Positions 34,919 through 48,352 of a DNA stretch of 64,000 nucleotides are shown piece by piece. Below the pieces are notes generated by a model, which saw only the letters and a program-made list of their open reading frames with translations, was not told the DNA's origin and made no database searches. A program made the translations under genes and the position numbers. The stretch's first letter is position 1; the number at the start of each line of letters is the position of its first letter. Origin of the DNA: Macrotrachela quadricornifera (lineage: Eukaryota > Rotifera > Eurotatoria > Philodinida > Philodinidae); assembly GCA_022393335.1 (NCBI GenBank), contig JAJEKB010020380.1, forward strand, positions 229,215 through 293,214, written 5' to 3'.

Positions 34919-37900
34919 CTATAAAAACATAAGACGAAGAAGAGCCATTACACCAGCTGCGATTCCACCAGTAACAGGAACTGTGACAATCCATGCGACA
35001 ATAATATTTCGAAATAAAGACCAATCAACACTTTGTTTTGAACGAAAACGACCAATAGCTACAACACTACCAACTTTACAATGAGTTGTACTTATTGGAA
35101 TTGATAAATTTGATGCAACAAGTACAGTAAATGCAGTTGAAATTTCAATAACAAAACCACTAAAATAAAAAAAAAAGAGAAATTTATTTTGTAAAAATAA
35201 TTATAATAAATTTATAGTTTACCTTGATGGTGTAATTTTTGTTAAATCTTCACCAATTGTTCGAATAACACGACGACCCCAAACCCAAAGACCAACTGAT
35301 ATACCAAGACCACCATAAAAAAGTACCCAAAGTGGTGTTGATGATCGTGCAGCAACAGAACCATCAATATAAATTAACCAAAGACCAATTAATGGACCAA
35401 TTGCATTACTTTACAAAAAAAAAAACAAAAACATATATATATTACATAAAATAGAATTTAAATTAATCAAAGATTAACTCAAAAAAAAAATAATATGTTT
35501 TAATCCTATATATGTAAAAAAAAACAACTTTAATAGTAACGCGATTATTTTACTATAAAAGAATAAATAAAATAAAGAAACAAATAATTCTCCTCCTCGT
35601 ACAGACTACGATTAAAAGAGAAACAAATTTCATCTTCTTATGTATTAACTGTATTGAACGAATTTACGAAAAAGAAATGCAACCAGTTGAATAATTCAAA
35701 GTTCAATTTTCTTAGTCTTATCGAGACATATTTAGAATGAAAAGCTTGGAATCAATAAACAGTAGTATTTTCTCATCAGTTTTTCTTCTAATAATTTCCA
35801 ATAAAATGTTTATAACTCCACAAAAAAGAGATAATACTACAAATCCTCTTCAAGATTTTATCTACATTATCAGCAAAAGTATAAGCTCAAACAGGAGGCA
35901 TACCTTAGTCACCTTCCTCTTATTATTGACACTCATCTATTTCATTAATTTATATAGTATTAATATAAATTTATCATTTTCAATTTATAGTTATACTTAA
36001 TTGATTAATTATCAAAATACTAACATGCTAAGATTATTTTACTTCTATTATATATCGTACGATTAAAACGATATCAAGATTTCGTAATGTTTATTAAACA
36101 TTATTTTTTCTACCTGACATCATTACCACCATGAGCAAATGCACCAAAAATAGCTGTAAGAATTTGTAAATACTTAAAAATACTAGCAATTTCTAATGAA
36201 TCATTAGTTGTATCAATCTTTTTCTAAAAACAAAAGAAAAAAACAATTTTACAATTAAATTCGTAATAGATTAGTATAAAAATAAAACTTTTTTTGTTGA
36301 TATTTCAGGCATTTTATCTTCAACATCATCTAAATCTTCATTTGAACTATTTTGTTCAATTGAAATTGTTGAAACATTATCATCATCTAATAAAGAAATA
36401 AAAATTAAAAAGAAAAAAAAATATATATATAATCTAAATCAATTACCAGAAGGTATTAATAAACTTCGATTTTCATTAGGTGTTAAACCTGATGCACTAG
36501 TTGGATTTGAATTTTGTGGTAAACGATATATTTTTGTTTTCTTAAATAATTACAAGAAGAAATAAGAAAAAATTAAATTTTCTTTTAGTATATTTACTTC
36601 ACGAATATTTGATGGATTAGGAATATTTCTATGTGACATATTATTTGGATTTTCCACTGAATAAAATTCACTACGTAAACGATCACTTTCACGACGTCCA
36701 CGTGAAATTGTACTATAACCAGAATTTGATAATGTTTCAGAATCTTTACGTATTCGTTGCATTTCAACTATAAAATAAATAAAAAAATAATTTATTTAAT
36801 AAAAATTTGTTTTTTTACCATAAGGACGAAATTGATCAGGATGTTGTTGTTGATAACGTATTAAATCATATTCTTTAAGCATTGATATATGATCAATTTG
36901 TGTTTCTTTATCACTTGTATTCACATTTTCAAGACGAGTTACTAAATTTAATAAGAAAAATATCTTTCAAAGAACTCAAGTGATTAATACTCTTCTCTGC
37001 AAAAAAAAAACTAAATCCATTTTTTTGATATATCAAAATGAAGATAACCCGACATAAGATCTTTCGCAATTTTAAAGTCTTCATTCTTACAAATTTCTTT
37101 TTCTTAGAATATAAATCTGATAGTAAATTTCCAGCTGTATTCTATTAGAATATTATATAAAATCAAATATTTGCTTTTTAGCAGAAAGAGCATGCAAAAG
37201 TGCATTATGTATAAGAACCCTGTGTCTTCAATAAAGCTTTGTTATTATTATATTCCAAAATATTTTTATAATTAGAATGCCATTTTTTATGAAGTAATTG
37301 AATTGATATGTATTTCGATGATGAAATATACAATCATAAAATGAAACTGTGTAAATTAAGTTCGAAACTAAGTCAAGCAAGCGATCTATTGTATAATTCG
37401 GTTGTAATTCATGATGTTTGAGAATTTCTATAGTCTTTCTTTTCAACAATTTTATAAATTAGATTGAATTAGTCAAAGAATTTTTATCTTAAGTTATTTT
37501 TTTTAGCAATAATTCAGCACCCAAATAAATTTAGCTAATAGCGAAATATTATGATTAGTAAAAATCTTTTATTATTATTATTTTTGTTTATATGACTAAT
37601 CATTAACTTACTTTGATTATATTAATCTTTTTTTAAAACAAAGAGAATTATTTTCTAGATTAATAAATAAAAGCTATTTATATTTACCAGTATATGTTTC
37701 AAATCGACCTTCAGTTTTAGTTAATTGTGGTTTATCTTCTTTATTTCCTACATCACGTTTCTTTTTTAATGTTTCTTAAAATAAAAATAAAAATTTCATT
37801 TTATTTTTGATTAAAATTAAATATTAATTTAACCTTCAATACTATGTTTTAAACGTGGCTTAACAAATATCATTACACACAAACCAACAATAAGACCAAC

Positions 37901-38860
37901 ACTAATTGTTATTATAAAATTTCCCCATAATGGAATACGATCAAAAAATAAAACTATATTAATAAATAAAAAAATAATTTTTGAAGAAAAAAAAATTAAA
38001 ATTCTAAAAACAAACTTGGTGGTGCGGAATGAATTATTGAAAAAACATTAATCATTATTGTAGCACCATAAAAAATAGGTAACCAACGAAGGCCAATATT
38101 CATATGATCCTCCTGTATAACAAAACACAAAAGAATTTCTTTCATCAAAAAAATAAATAAATAAATAAATACTCGTTCAAGAATGAATTTTCGTATAAGC
38201 ATAAAAAATGTTATTGATATAATACCTGCTAATGCAGGTGAAACAAACCATGAACCACCTAAGACATAAATATAAATATAAATTTCTTAAACTTATTTTG
38301 ACATACCAATTTTAGCAAATACACTCCATTGTATACCTCGTGAACCTTGTGCGACAAGTGCAAAACCAACTGTTGCACCAACGATACTATGTGTACCTGA
38401 TACTGGTAAATTAAAAAATGTTGCAACCAATAACCAAATACAACAACCTATATAAAATCAATATTTTATCTTTTTTTTCAATATAATATTATTATATTTA
38501 AATTTACCAATTAATGATGATAATTGACCAAGCATTAATTCTTGTGGATCTTGAAATAAAGTTGGATCAATAATACCTTTCCTTATCGTATCAGATACTT
38601 TCGCTCCTAAATAAATAATATATAAAAATAAATTTATTTTTATTTTTATTTTAAATACCAATTAATATCGATCCAAGTATTTCAAATATTGTCGCGAGAA
38701 TACATGCTTGTCGTAATGTTAATACTTTACTTCCAACACTTGTACCAAATGAATTAGCTACATCATTTGCTCCAATACCAAATGCTAATACAAATGCAAC
38801 AATAAAACCAACAATTAATATCCATAATAACTCAATTGAATATGGTTCAAGAGCAACCAT
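34919..38860 (-). CDS. SLC20A: SLC20/PiT sodium-dependent phosphate transporter
   Basis: A plasma-membrane sodium-phosphate symporter of the PiT family. Fourteen exons in transcript order: 38659-38860, 38508-38606, 38307-38447, 38173-38258, 38016-38112, 37834-37953, 37688-37774, 36819-36941, 36598-36767, 36447-36540, 36289-36386, 36114-36223, 35223-35408 and 34919-35159. They give 617 residues. Both halves of the duplicated PHO4 fold carry the family signature: [15 protein letters not shown] near the N-terminus and AHGGNDVSNAIGPL near the C-terminus. The motifs [14 protein letters not shown] and [15 protein letters not shown] are also present. A long hydrophilic loop rich in Ser, Asn and charged residues separates the halves, as in PiT1 and PiT2. 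Ten or more membrane helices are evident. It could be either PiT1-like or PiT2-like. Confidence 0.94.
35409..36113 (-). other. 705-base intron of the phosphate transporter
   Basis: An AT-rich intron lying inside the GGNDVS|NAIGPL signature, with the Ser codon split across it. It has no recognisable content; the open frame at 35737-36000 on plus is not supported. Confidence 0.5.
36942..37687 (-). other. 746-base intron of the phosphate transporter
   Basis: It lies in the hydrophilic central loop region. AT-rich, with short open frames only; nothing recognised. Confidence 0.5.
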
Positions 38861-41074
38861 TATATTTGTTTTTTCACTTATTCTTTATCAGTAACTGTTA
38901 ATAATAAATGAATATTAAATATATGTTTGTAATTTGTTACTAATTTTACCCTTTAGAATAAGATTGTATTCATAATGTTAACTAACATTAGTTTATCAAT
39001 GCATCAGCAATTTTAAAAAGATTTATAAGTTTGGTTTCTATAAGTATTACATGTTGATTATGAATGACTTCTATTTATTGGATAAAAATAAAAACGAACC
39101 ATAGTAAATCTTTTTAGATGTCGCTATTTATCAAAAATACTTAGTTTGCGATTTTGAATGGAAATATAAGATGTTTTTCTCAAAGAATATAGTCGATGCG
39201 TATAAATTTGTATGATATTCGAAATAATTTTCATGCTATAATGTAGTATATGGGGAATTTCATATAATAAATCGGCAAAGTATTTTATCTAAAATGTTTC
39301 AATAAGGACAAATAGTTACTGTTCGACATACTGAATCTATTTAACACATTTTGATATGTTGTTATGATAATACAAGTGTAATCTATTTCCACATTATTGC
39401 ATTGAACAGATTGAAACTGAGTTGAGTCGAAGTAATTATGCAGGACTTCATTCTTCAAATATCTCAAACAATATTTTTCTCGGTTCATATAAGTAAAAGA
39501 TTGATAGAATGCTTTGATTAATGTGTACAGTTGGAAATGAAGACAATGGAAATTTATACTTTTATCATTGCCTCCTATTGATCTTTATTTAGTTTGTATT
39601 TTGAAATCTTTTTGCTTGAATAAAACTGCAAACTTTTTCGATTTTTCCAAATGCATAGTTTTCATCTATTCCAACGGGTTCTCACATCTGATAACTATAA
39701 GTACAGCGCCTATCATCAGTGTACATAATGGGAAGCGAAAGATCGATTAGTAGACTATGAAATAATTTGTCGGTTTGACTTTTCAGAAAAGTCGAGTAAA
39801 TCGTTTAGGAAATAAATAAACGAAAGTCGTGACAGTGATCTGATTCTTTTGAAATTGATGCTTGACAATTCGACTTGACTTAAGTCAGCACCTCAAAGAT
39901 AATAAGTCCAATCGAAAGGGGTCAAGATGTGATTTTTCCGACTAATTTCGATCTATGTTACATAACAAGAATCGAATCGAGTTAAAACTTGTAACAAGCT
40001 GACAAATGCGCTAAAGTATCAGTTTTAGATGAAATTAGTTCGCATTTTTCTTAAGTCGAACCAGTACCGGTACGATTTCAAATCAAATCGGTTTTATTAT
40101 AAATTCAAAGAGAGACAATATATAGTTTGTTTTAAAAAATCTTGATTAAAGCATTTGATTGATCAGAAAATTATAAATATAACTTAAAATAATATTTTAG
40201 TTGAAAAAAATATTCGACTATTGTTTATGATTTAATATGACTGACTACAATTATTGTCAAGGTTAAAATCTAATAAATCTTGATATTTTTGTAATAACGA
40301 GCATTGATAAAAATCTGTGATTTGGTTTTTTTGCTTTAAATTTTGATCAAAAATTTTTTACAATAGTTTGCATTCCTTGATTTCTTCTTTCGAAAGTGGA
40401 AAACCATAACTCTTCAAGACTTCTCATTAAAAATTTCAAAGCATTCTACCCATTTTTATTCATTTTAGAAAACGATAATAAAATTGACTCAGAAAGAAAA
40501 TATTATTTTTTATATACGTTTGTATTCTCCGGCATCGTCTTTTAAATGGTGAAAACTATAGGTCTTTAATTGTTATTGTGAAAATATTTTGCCTACTAGC
40601 TTCCTTTTAAAATGCCGATAATAGTTCAGACGTTTTTAATATTTAATCAAAACTGACCTATTTTTCACTAGTTTCTATGTCGACATAATTTAATATTTTT
40701 ACAATTCTTTCATATATCTCTTTTAAATAATAATAAACAAAACCGTAGATTTCTATCTCTTGACATTCTCAAGATAATCAAGAAATATCAAGATTCATTA
40801 TATCTATATTACATACAAAAATATGATATATTTATGTTCATAGATACTATTTTACTAAACTTCTTTTCTGATTAATCTATTTCTCATATACTTGAAATTT
40901 AACATAAGCTTCATTTTTATACTGGTTTTTCTATTGATTTTTTTTTTACTAATAAACAAAGATATATATATATATCTTAATATTTTGCATTGATTCATAA
41001 TGATATGTTGTCATGCCACACACATGCAAGCGGAACAAAAAAAAAACGAGATAATTACTGTTCATCTAAAACAG
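38861..41074. other. Intergenic region, no gene seen
   Basis: About 2.2 kb between two minus-strand genes. A stretch at 39760-40100 is slightly richer in GC and repeats AAGTCGA and TCGACTT words, like part of the 61.6-61.96 kb repeat. I see no coding potential. Confidence 0.45.
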
Positions 41075-42556
41075 TTAAAACGGGCATTCATGTATAGTTT
41101 TAAAATCTTTTGTTATCGTTGGAGATTTTGATAGTTGTAATGGTTGATTAATAAATGAAAGTGTTCGTTCGGTTGTTGTTGGTATTGAAGTTAAATAAAA
41201 TGCTGTCATTAATTCTGATTTATTTTGAAGTTTTGATAAAGATGATGTTTTATAATTCTTATTATTTAAAGATATATATGAATTATCATTTTTAATTGTA
41301 TTTAATAAATGATTAGAATTATTTTGAAGATAATTTATTATATTATTATTTTTATTTGTTGTTAAACATTCTTCAACCCATTGATTAACTTGTTCATTTA
41401 TTGATTGTTTTTCATTTTGTTTTGAATAAATATTTGATGGAAAAATATCATCATTATGATTAAAATTTAAATTTTTAATTAATTCAATTTCATTTTCTAT
41501 TTCTTCAAGATGTTTTAATATTGTATGTGAATTTGTTTTTTTTAATTTTGAAGAATATTGTATTGATGATGGAGATGATAATTTAATATTTGTTTTATCT
41601 AATGGTAATATAAATGGATTATTTCGTAATGAATTTTGTTGATTTTCAAGAATTTCTTCAAATTTAATAGAAAAATGATCATTATTTAAACGAGGTGATG
41701 AACTACGTGAATGATAATTATGATTAATAAATGATTTTTTTGGATTAGATATTTGTTTATTTGTTGAACGTTGATAATGAGTTGGATGAATAGATTTTTT
41801 CGTATTCTGTTTATTATCAGAAGAAATTGTAGTTTGAGGAAAACATTGTTCAAGATGTTTTGTATATGATGATATATGTTGATTTTTATCTAATAAATGA
41901 TCATCATTATTTGTATTATCTGGTAATGATGAATGATTATTTAAAGAAGAATTATTTTCACAACCATTCTGATGAAATATTATATTTGATGACGGTTTTA
42001 GTGAATGATTATTTCCATTTGTTACTGTTTGTGGAAACGATTCTGAATGTATAATTCGTGAAGATAATGTTGGATCATAAACAGAATATTCCGGTTGTAA
42101 TATTCGACTTGTTTTAATCCATGGATTTGTTCGAATTTTTGAACGTTGTCTTGTTTTTGTCCATAAAGAATTATTACTTGTTGAAAGATATGTTTGATAT
42201 TGATATTCACGTTTTGGATTACATGTTGCTAATGTACTTGAATAATGAGGATTTGAAAGTAAATTTTCTTGATTTAATTGATGAGGTAAAATTTGACAAT
42301 GTGGACATATATTTTCTTGTAAATGTTTTTTTCCAATAATTGTATTTATTAAATGAGCATGACGAGTAAGAAGAATTTGTGTTTGACTATGACGATTATC
42401 AATAGAAAATTTATTAGGTTCTTCATATTCACATATTTCATAATGACAATCTGTTGATGAAATTGTTTTATGAGGAAGTTTTTGTTTAGTAGATTTTGAT
42501 GATACATTACTTTTTCGTTTTAATACAAGAGAATTTAAATATTCTTTTAATTTCAT
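41075..42556 (-). CDS. Hypothetical Ser/Asn-rich, largely disordered protein
   Basis: An intronless ORF of 493 residues starting at an ATG. Composition is strongly biased to Ser, Asn, Thr, His, Gln and Lys, and most of it is probably disordered. Features that look constrained are a basic N-terminus (MKLKEYLNSLVLKRKSN), a CPHC pair, and a block with RQRSKIRTNPWIKTSRIL and PEYSVYDPTL, which could be a short linear interaction motif. No signal peptide or membrane segment is present. Length and consistent codon use argue that it is expressed. I do not recognise the family. An upstream 5' exon near 43.3-43.8 kb is possible but not shown. Confidence 0.6.
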   Translation of the reverse strand: MKLKEYLNSLVLKRKSNVSSKSTKQKLPHKTISSTDCHYEICEYEEPNKFSIDNRHSQTQILLTRHAHLINTIIGKKHLQENICPHCQILPHQLNQENLLSNPHYSSTLATCNPKREYQYQTYLSTSNNSLWTKTRQRSKIRTNPWIKTSRILQPEYSVYDPTLSSRIIHSESFPQTVTNGNNHSLKPSSNIIFHQNGCENNSSLNNHSSLPDNTNNDDHLLDKNQHISSYTKHLEQCFPQTTISSDNKQNTKKSIHPTHYQRSTNKQISNPKKSFINHNYHSRSSSPRLNNDHFSIKFEEILENQQNSLRNNPFILPLDKTNIKLSSPSSIQYSSKLKKTNSHTILKHLEEIENEIELIKNLNFNHNDDIFPSNIYSKQNEKQSINEQVNQWVEECLTTNKNNNIINYLQNNSNHLLNTIKNDNSYISLNNKNYKTSSLSKLQNKSELMTAFYLTSIPTTTERTLSFINQPLQLSKSPTITKDFKTIHECPF

Positions 42557-45500
42557 TGATTAATTTTTTTTTTCAAAAAAAAAAACAAAAGAACTAAATC
42601 TGAAAAAAAAATGTAGAAAGATAATTATATTAGTTATTACAAGTAAAGAAGAAAGAAAGAAAGAAAGAAAAAAAAATGGGTATAGTCATTTCATTTTGTA
42701 ATCATATTTCTTTTTATGCTTAAATAAATATGATGTACACATGACAGTAATTCTCATTTTTTAAGAGCGACAGTTAAGTAATGCTCGTAAACTAAAGACA
42801 TACTTGAATTATTACTATATTTAGAAAGTAAATTATTATATTACTAGTCAATATTCATTATCAATGGAAAAATATAAAGTTCAGTATTAATTCATAAGAC
42901 AAATCCAATGTATCGAACTTTACTTATTATATATATTTATAAATGAAATAAGATTACTAATGTTCCCTTAGGATATATTGTTCTGACTACTGTCTTCTAT
43001 CAATATGTTACTAGTTGAAACAACGATTGGTATAAATAAATAAGCAAGATAGATAATGTTATATATATATTCATTGTATAAAATATATTACATGATCGAG
43101 TTTTGTTTGTAATAAACTAAATAGAAAACGGACAAGTGATGAATTAAGTGACTCGCTGTATGGCAGTCTAAATGAGATTTCTTTTATAAAAAAATTGTAC
43201 ATGCTATGAAAGAGATTCATTGACGAATATGATTGATATATGCATATTTTTAAGTATAATTTCTATACCTTTTGCTTTTTTTTTGTCTGATTTTGAGACA
43301 TTATGAAACAAAGAAGAATTGAAGTAATAGAAAAAAATTTTCTTTTACGATCCGGAAATGGCTTTCTCTTGTTTTTTTCTAGAGAAATGATGATGATGAC
43401 GATGTCCTTGGCATGAGCCGATGAAGACGACAATGTCAGGAGAGAAAAGGACAGAAAAAATGGAAAAACAGACATTTTCTTAATTGAAAGAAGTGACAAG
43501 GAAGCACGAAAGCCAGATGGAATATATGGGATAGTCATGTCGAAAATAGAAAAATAACTCGAGATGACATAAGAATAGAAGATCATAATTGTCTATAACT
43601 AAATAAATAGACGAAGCAGGTGACAAAAAAAGGAACACACTTTTTTAAAAATTAATTGGCTCGAAACATAATCTGACAAAAGGGAAAAAAAGGTAGTAAG
43701 GGTGTTGACAGTTGTTGTTGTTGTTGTTGATTTAAATCCTATGTTTCTGTAAAAAAAGGGCGTACTGGACTGCAACAAAAACAATAATAAGTTAAAAAAA
43801 AACTTATTTTTTCATCCAAATCAAAATTGAATTTTCAACATACGAAAAAGAAAAAGAAACTCATCAATTAAATAATTCTCTTTCTTTTATAAAATATAGT
43901 TAATAATTATATTCTATTTATGTTTATCCAATTTTTTTCTATATTTGTCAGATATATATATGTCTCTTAGTTATTTATATAAAAATAAATGTGTTGTGTA
44001 TGTGTTCTATATCTCTTATAATATAATCTGTCATATGTGTGTAATGAAGACAAGAAATTACATAGAGATGGATATATTAATAGCAATAGTAGAAATATGA
44101 GTATTTTCCAGGGTATATCAAGTTATAAAAATTTACCCATTCAAGAATAAAAGATTGAATATTAGTAACAGTCGATTAACTCACTTTAAGGAAATGTTCT
44201 GAATAAAATATTAGTATATATATAGTATTATCAATCATTTTTTGTTATTATGTCTTCGAAAAAAAGAAAAAGAAATCTTCATTTCTTCTCCCTTTTCTTC
44301 AAGTATAGAACACAATGTATGAATCATCTATCAAGTGGCATTAAAAGATTGATTTTTCTCTTTCTTCTTTTCTCTCTATAGATTGTTCAGTGATTTTTTT
44401 TTTCTCTTCTTTCTTTGTCCTTCATCTTTTCTTTATATGTTCTATTATAAAAACTGTAACATTTTCTTTTTTTTCTTTTATTTTCTCATATCTATTTAAT
44501 ATTTTGTAATAAAGAAGATATACAAAATAAAAGAGATACTTAATTCTCATGAAGAATGAAAAAAGCCTAAATTTCTATAAACACTCAGCTCATATTAAGT
44601 GATATATAACTATCAAAAGAGCAAAAAAGATTGAATTTCCGCTGAAATTATATATTCAATTTGCTAACTTAAATAATGACCTTATGATCTAAATTATTGA
44701 GCAATAATTGTACATACTAAGTATATCTGGGGGTCTGTCACATGTCAAAAAAAGTGCATAATTACAAGGTCAAACATATACTAACATATCAAGCTATAAG
44801 TTATACAAGGTCATCTTAAGATGCATGACCATATACATATATAACACATCTATGCTTTTAGCCTTTCCGCATTTGTTCATATGTTTAACAAAAGTTATTG
44901 GCAGGTGTATCGGTCGATTTTCTGAGAGAAATTAGTTATATATATATATGAAGGCCGTGTTAAATAAACTCTTGACTTGCCTGAATATTTCATATGTATC
45001 ATAGGAGATACTAAGAAGATATATGTATAATTATATTTAAAAAAAATAAGTTTTCTTAGTTTTTACTTTGACAAAATAAAGTATATATGTATCATTACCA
45101 TTGATAATATTATCATGAATATAACAGAGGAGAATGTATAATGTGATTAATCAACCAAATCCATAAATCAAGTGGGCTGAATAAATATTTCTTAACGAAA
45201 TATATATATATATATATCGATTTAATATGGAGTAAGAATAAATGACATAAGCAATTTATATAATATAAAGGAGCATTTTCTTTAATATACAGTCAACCTT
45301 CAATAAGACAAGACAAACGACAAATCAGATTGACTATAAGACTAAGTGATGATAACAAGATTCCTTCTAATATCTAACTGAGTATAGTAGGATATGTAAG
45401 CAACAACTATTTCTAGTATAAGATATGAACAGAAAAAATATTATAAACATTTCTACATAACTGATGGGTAAATTTCATCGATTGTCAATCATAGGAAAAT

Positions 45501-48352
45501 TGTTTTAACGATAGAAATCAATTGATCAATATGTTAAGAAATGATTTCTTTGCTAAATGTAACTATATGTCACAAATCTATAATAAATTACCATTGATTC
45601 TAAAAATAGTTGCTATTATCAAATTATATGTTTCTTTTTCTTTTTTTTTTTATGGAATAAGTCATTAATCAGACTAGAGATATATTAAATATATACTATA
45701 TATTGGTTCTACTTTTACTTAGAAATTTTAATAGGAAAATTTGACTTATTGCAGGATGAGAAAACGACCCTATTGGCTCTCATTTTTTTATGATTTCTAG
45801 AAGTGCTCATTATTTGTTAGATACATATGAATCTACTTAAGAAAAAAAAAAGAACTTCAGCCTTAAAAATAATAATTAACAAACGAGAATCTCTATACAA
45901 TTTTAAGATGCATAGTATTTTTAGTAGCAATTTCTAGGCTTTTTTTTTAAAAGGATTTTATTTCTAATATGAAAAAGAATGTATGAAAATGACATGGGAG
46001 CTTATTTCTTGCAGATTATGATTTTCTTTAGATTTAATAGGAATATATTTTATGATAATGAAAGAAGTAAAGGAGTTATTCATTTCGAATTTATTTAGTT
46101 CCCAGGCAGACATGGCCATTAAAATAACGCGTTTCTACATGTTTATTACAGTAGACAAGTTAACGGAGATAAAAATTGTAAAAATATGTGCTTTTCCGGA
46201 TAGTATTTTCGTTAAAATCTCTAAGAATATTTCATCTTTTTGTTTTGAGTTTTGTCTGCCTGGATTAGTACATTAGAATTATACTTAATGAATAGATTAT
46301 GATAAACAGGTCAAAATGTTCTCCTCTTTTTAAAACATTTTTTAATATACTGTAAACTATGTTTTGAACTCACTTTATAAAGAACTTTTTTTCTTCTATA
46401 AACTCACACATTTGTATACATCTTGTAACTAATGAAACAATGAAGAAACACTACGAAAATATATTCAACTATTATCATACATATATTACATGTCTTAATC
46501 AAGTGTTTGATAATTTGTTGAAAAGTACAATCTATTGATCGGATAATTTTTGGGAGCCATCTATATAATAAATATATATCTACAAAATAACAGAGTGCAG
46601 CGTTGTATGCAGTCCGACATTTAGTTATTATAATAATTTTTGTGAAAAATATTATCGATAGTACAGTTGAAACTAAAATTTTAGTCTCTATATACACATA
46701 CTTATACAGTAAAAATTTCGTTTTTTTTACGAACAAATCCAATATAAATTTATCGTTGGTGATTCAGAAGAGAAATATTTGCGTTGCAATATTATGATAT
46801 CCTAAAAGTCATTCGATCAATAGTGCAAGTTTGTTTTGACAAATTGTCAAGCAGTTGATCAAAATATGCAATATAACATATGATACAAAAGTAATGAGAC
46901 AAATGTCGACCACTATTTTTCTTGGATGACAGGGTGCTGAAAGAAAACTTTTTTAATTAGAGAAACACAAGGGAGAAAAAGCGAATCCTGGATCCTATCG
47001 ATTCTTTGGAATCCTAGTTTCTAATGGCTGCTTTTGACTCCCGATACATAAATGACTTATAAATCATATTAAATAAAAGAATACTGTACTTTGTACTATA
47101 CATGTACTTAGATTGTCTCAATATGAATCGATCTGAAGAACAAAAGATATTATATGCTCATATTGCTCAATTTTCCAAGTAGTTTACAGGTAAATCTGGT
47201 AAACATTGAGCTGTTTATAAATATGTTTGTATATTATTTTTCTTATTAAAATGTGTGCACAAAGTAACAGTGAATTTGGATTTCTTCTAGGTTAAATATT
47301 AAACAAGACTTTAAAGTAATAGGGCATTTAAATGTGTGCGATCCAATTAAATCAGTTTATTTTCTTTTCTTCGTTCAGTATATCTATAACCCTAACCATT
47401 TATGAAACTAACCTAGAAGAAATCGAAATTCACTGCTACTTTCTGCAAACATTCTAGTAAGAAAAATAATATACAAACATATTTATAAATAGTTCAATGT
47501 TTACCAGATTATTCTGTAAACTACTTGGAAAATTGAGCAATATGAACATATAATATCTTTTGTTCTTCAGATCGATTCATATTGAGACATAATATACCTT
47601 CTTAGAGCTTCGCTATCGAATTCTATATGGAATCAAAGATTGTACTTTGAAAATATAAGTACATGTATAGTGCAAAGTACAGCATTCTTTTATTTAATAT
47701 GACTTATAAAACATTTATGAGGACCAGTAAGATCCTTCGTTTTACAAACTGATTATTACTAATGTTAAAATATATTTGTAAGGATATAGTAGAATTCGAA
47801 AGAATCCATAGGGATCAATGATCCAAATTCCGCTTTTTCTCCCTTGAAAATATGTGATTTTGTAGAGCAAAGAAAATCTTTATCGAATAAATCTTCAATA
47901 TATGAGAAAATGTCAGACAAAGAAGAGAATATTTTAAATGATTTATTATAGATCATCCCTTATATTCAAATATCTATCTGATTTTGATCAAAAATTATCC
48001 GAAGTCATTCTTAATCAAAATTCAATAAATCACATGCGCAAATTAATATATGCTTGAATTACTCTATATTATTTTTCAGTTATTGAGAATATTTCAACAA
48101 AAGATTCACATAGTATAAATTACATTTATTTAAAGTTATTAATTAAATTATATAAACTATAAACCAAGCGACATCTAAATATTTGACAGTACTGAACAAG
48201 TAACCAATCATATATTTACTTCATTCATACAACACGTTATTGTGCAATCAGTTTATTATATAAAGTGAACATGACGAAAGAAGTTATGAAATTACTTAAT
48301 ATAGGTATATATTCTATTTTGTTTGGAGAATTTTTGATTATAATCATTGAAA
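42557..48352. other. 5.8 kb gene-poor region
   Basis: The longest gene-free stretch except for the right end. It contains a GAAA microsatellite (42646-42672), a GTT/CAA run near 43711-43730, several TA microsatellites (for example 44939-44950 and 45200-45218), pyrimidine-rich blocks at 44270-44480 and the foldback at 46968-47846. The slightly GC-richer 43330-43560 may hold the promoter or a noncoding exon of the minus-strand gene to the left. No ORF here has a recognisable product. Confidence 0.5.
46968..47846. repeat. Foldback element with CAAGGGAGAAAAAGCG ends
   Basis: Inverted arms of about 350-400 bases each. The left end, CAAGGGAGAAAAAGCG at 46968, is mirrored by the right end at 47831-47846. 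Further matched segments lie inward, for example AATCGATCTGAAGAACAAAA (left) against its complement near 47560. By eye the arms are 80-85 percent identical. The ends lack the TA and CAG signature of the 29.5 kb element, so this is a different family. No coding capacity. Confidence 0.72.

Noticed and set aside
43263..43784. Minus-strand open frames of 107 and 61 codons
   Set aside because: Low-complexity Ser, Phe and Thr-rich translations, no splice support; could at most be a 5' leader of the 41-42.5 kb gene.
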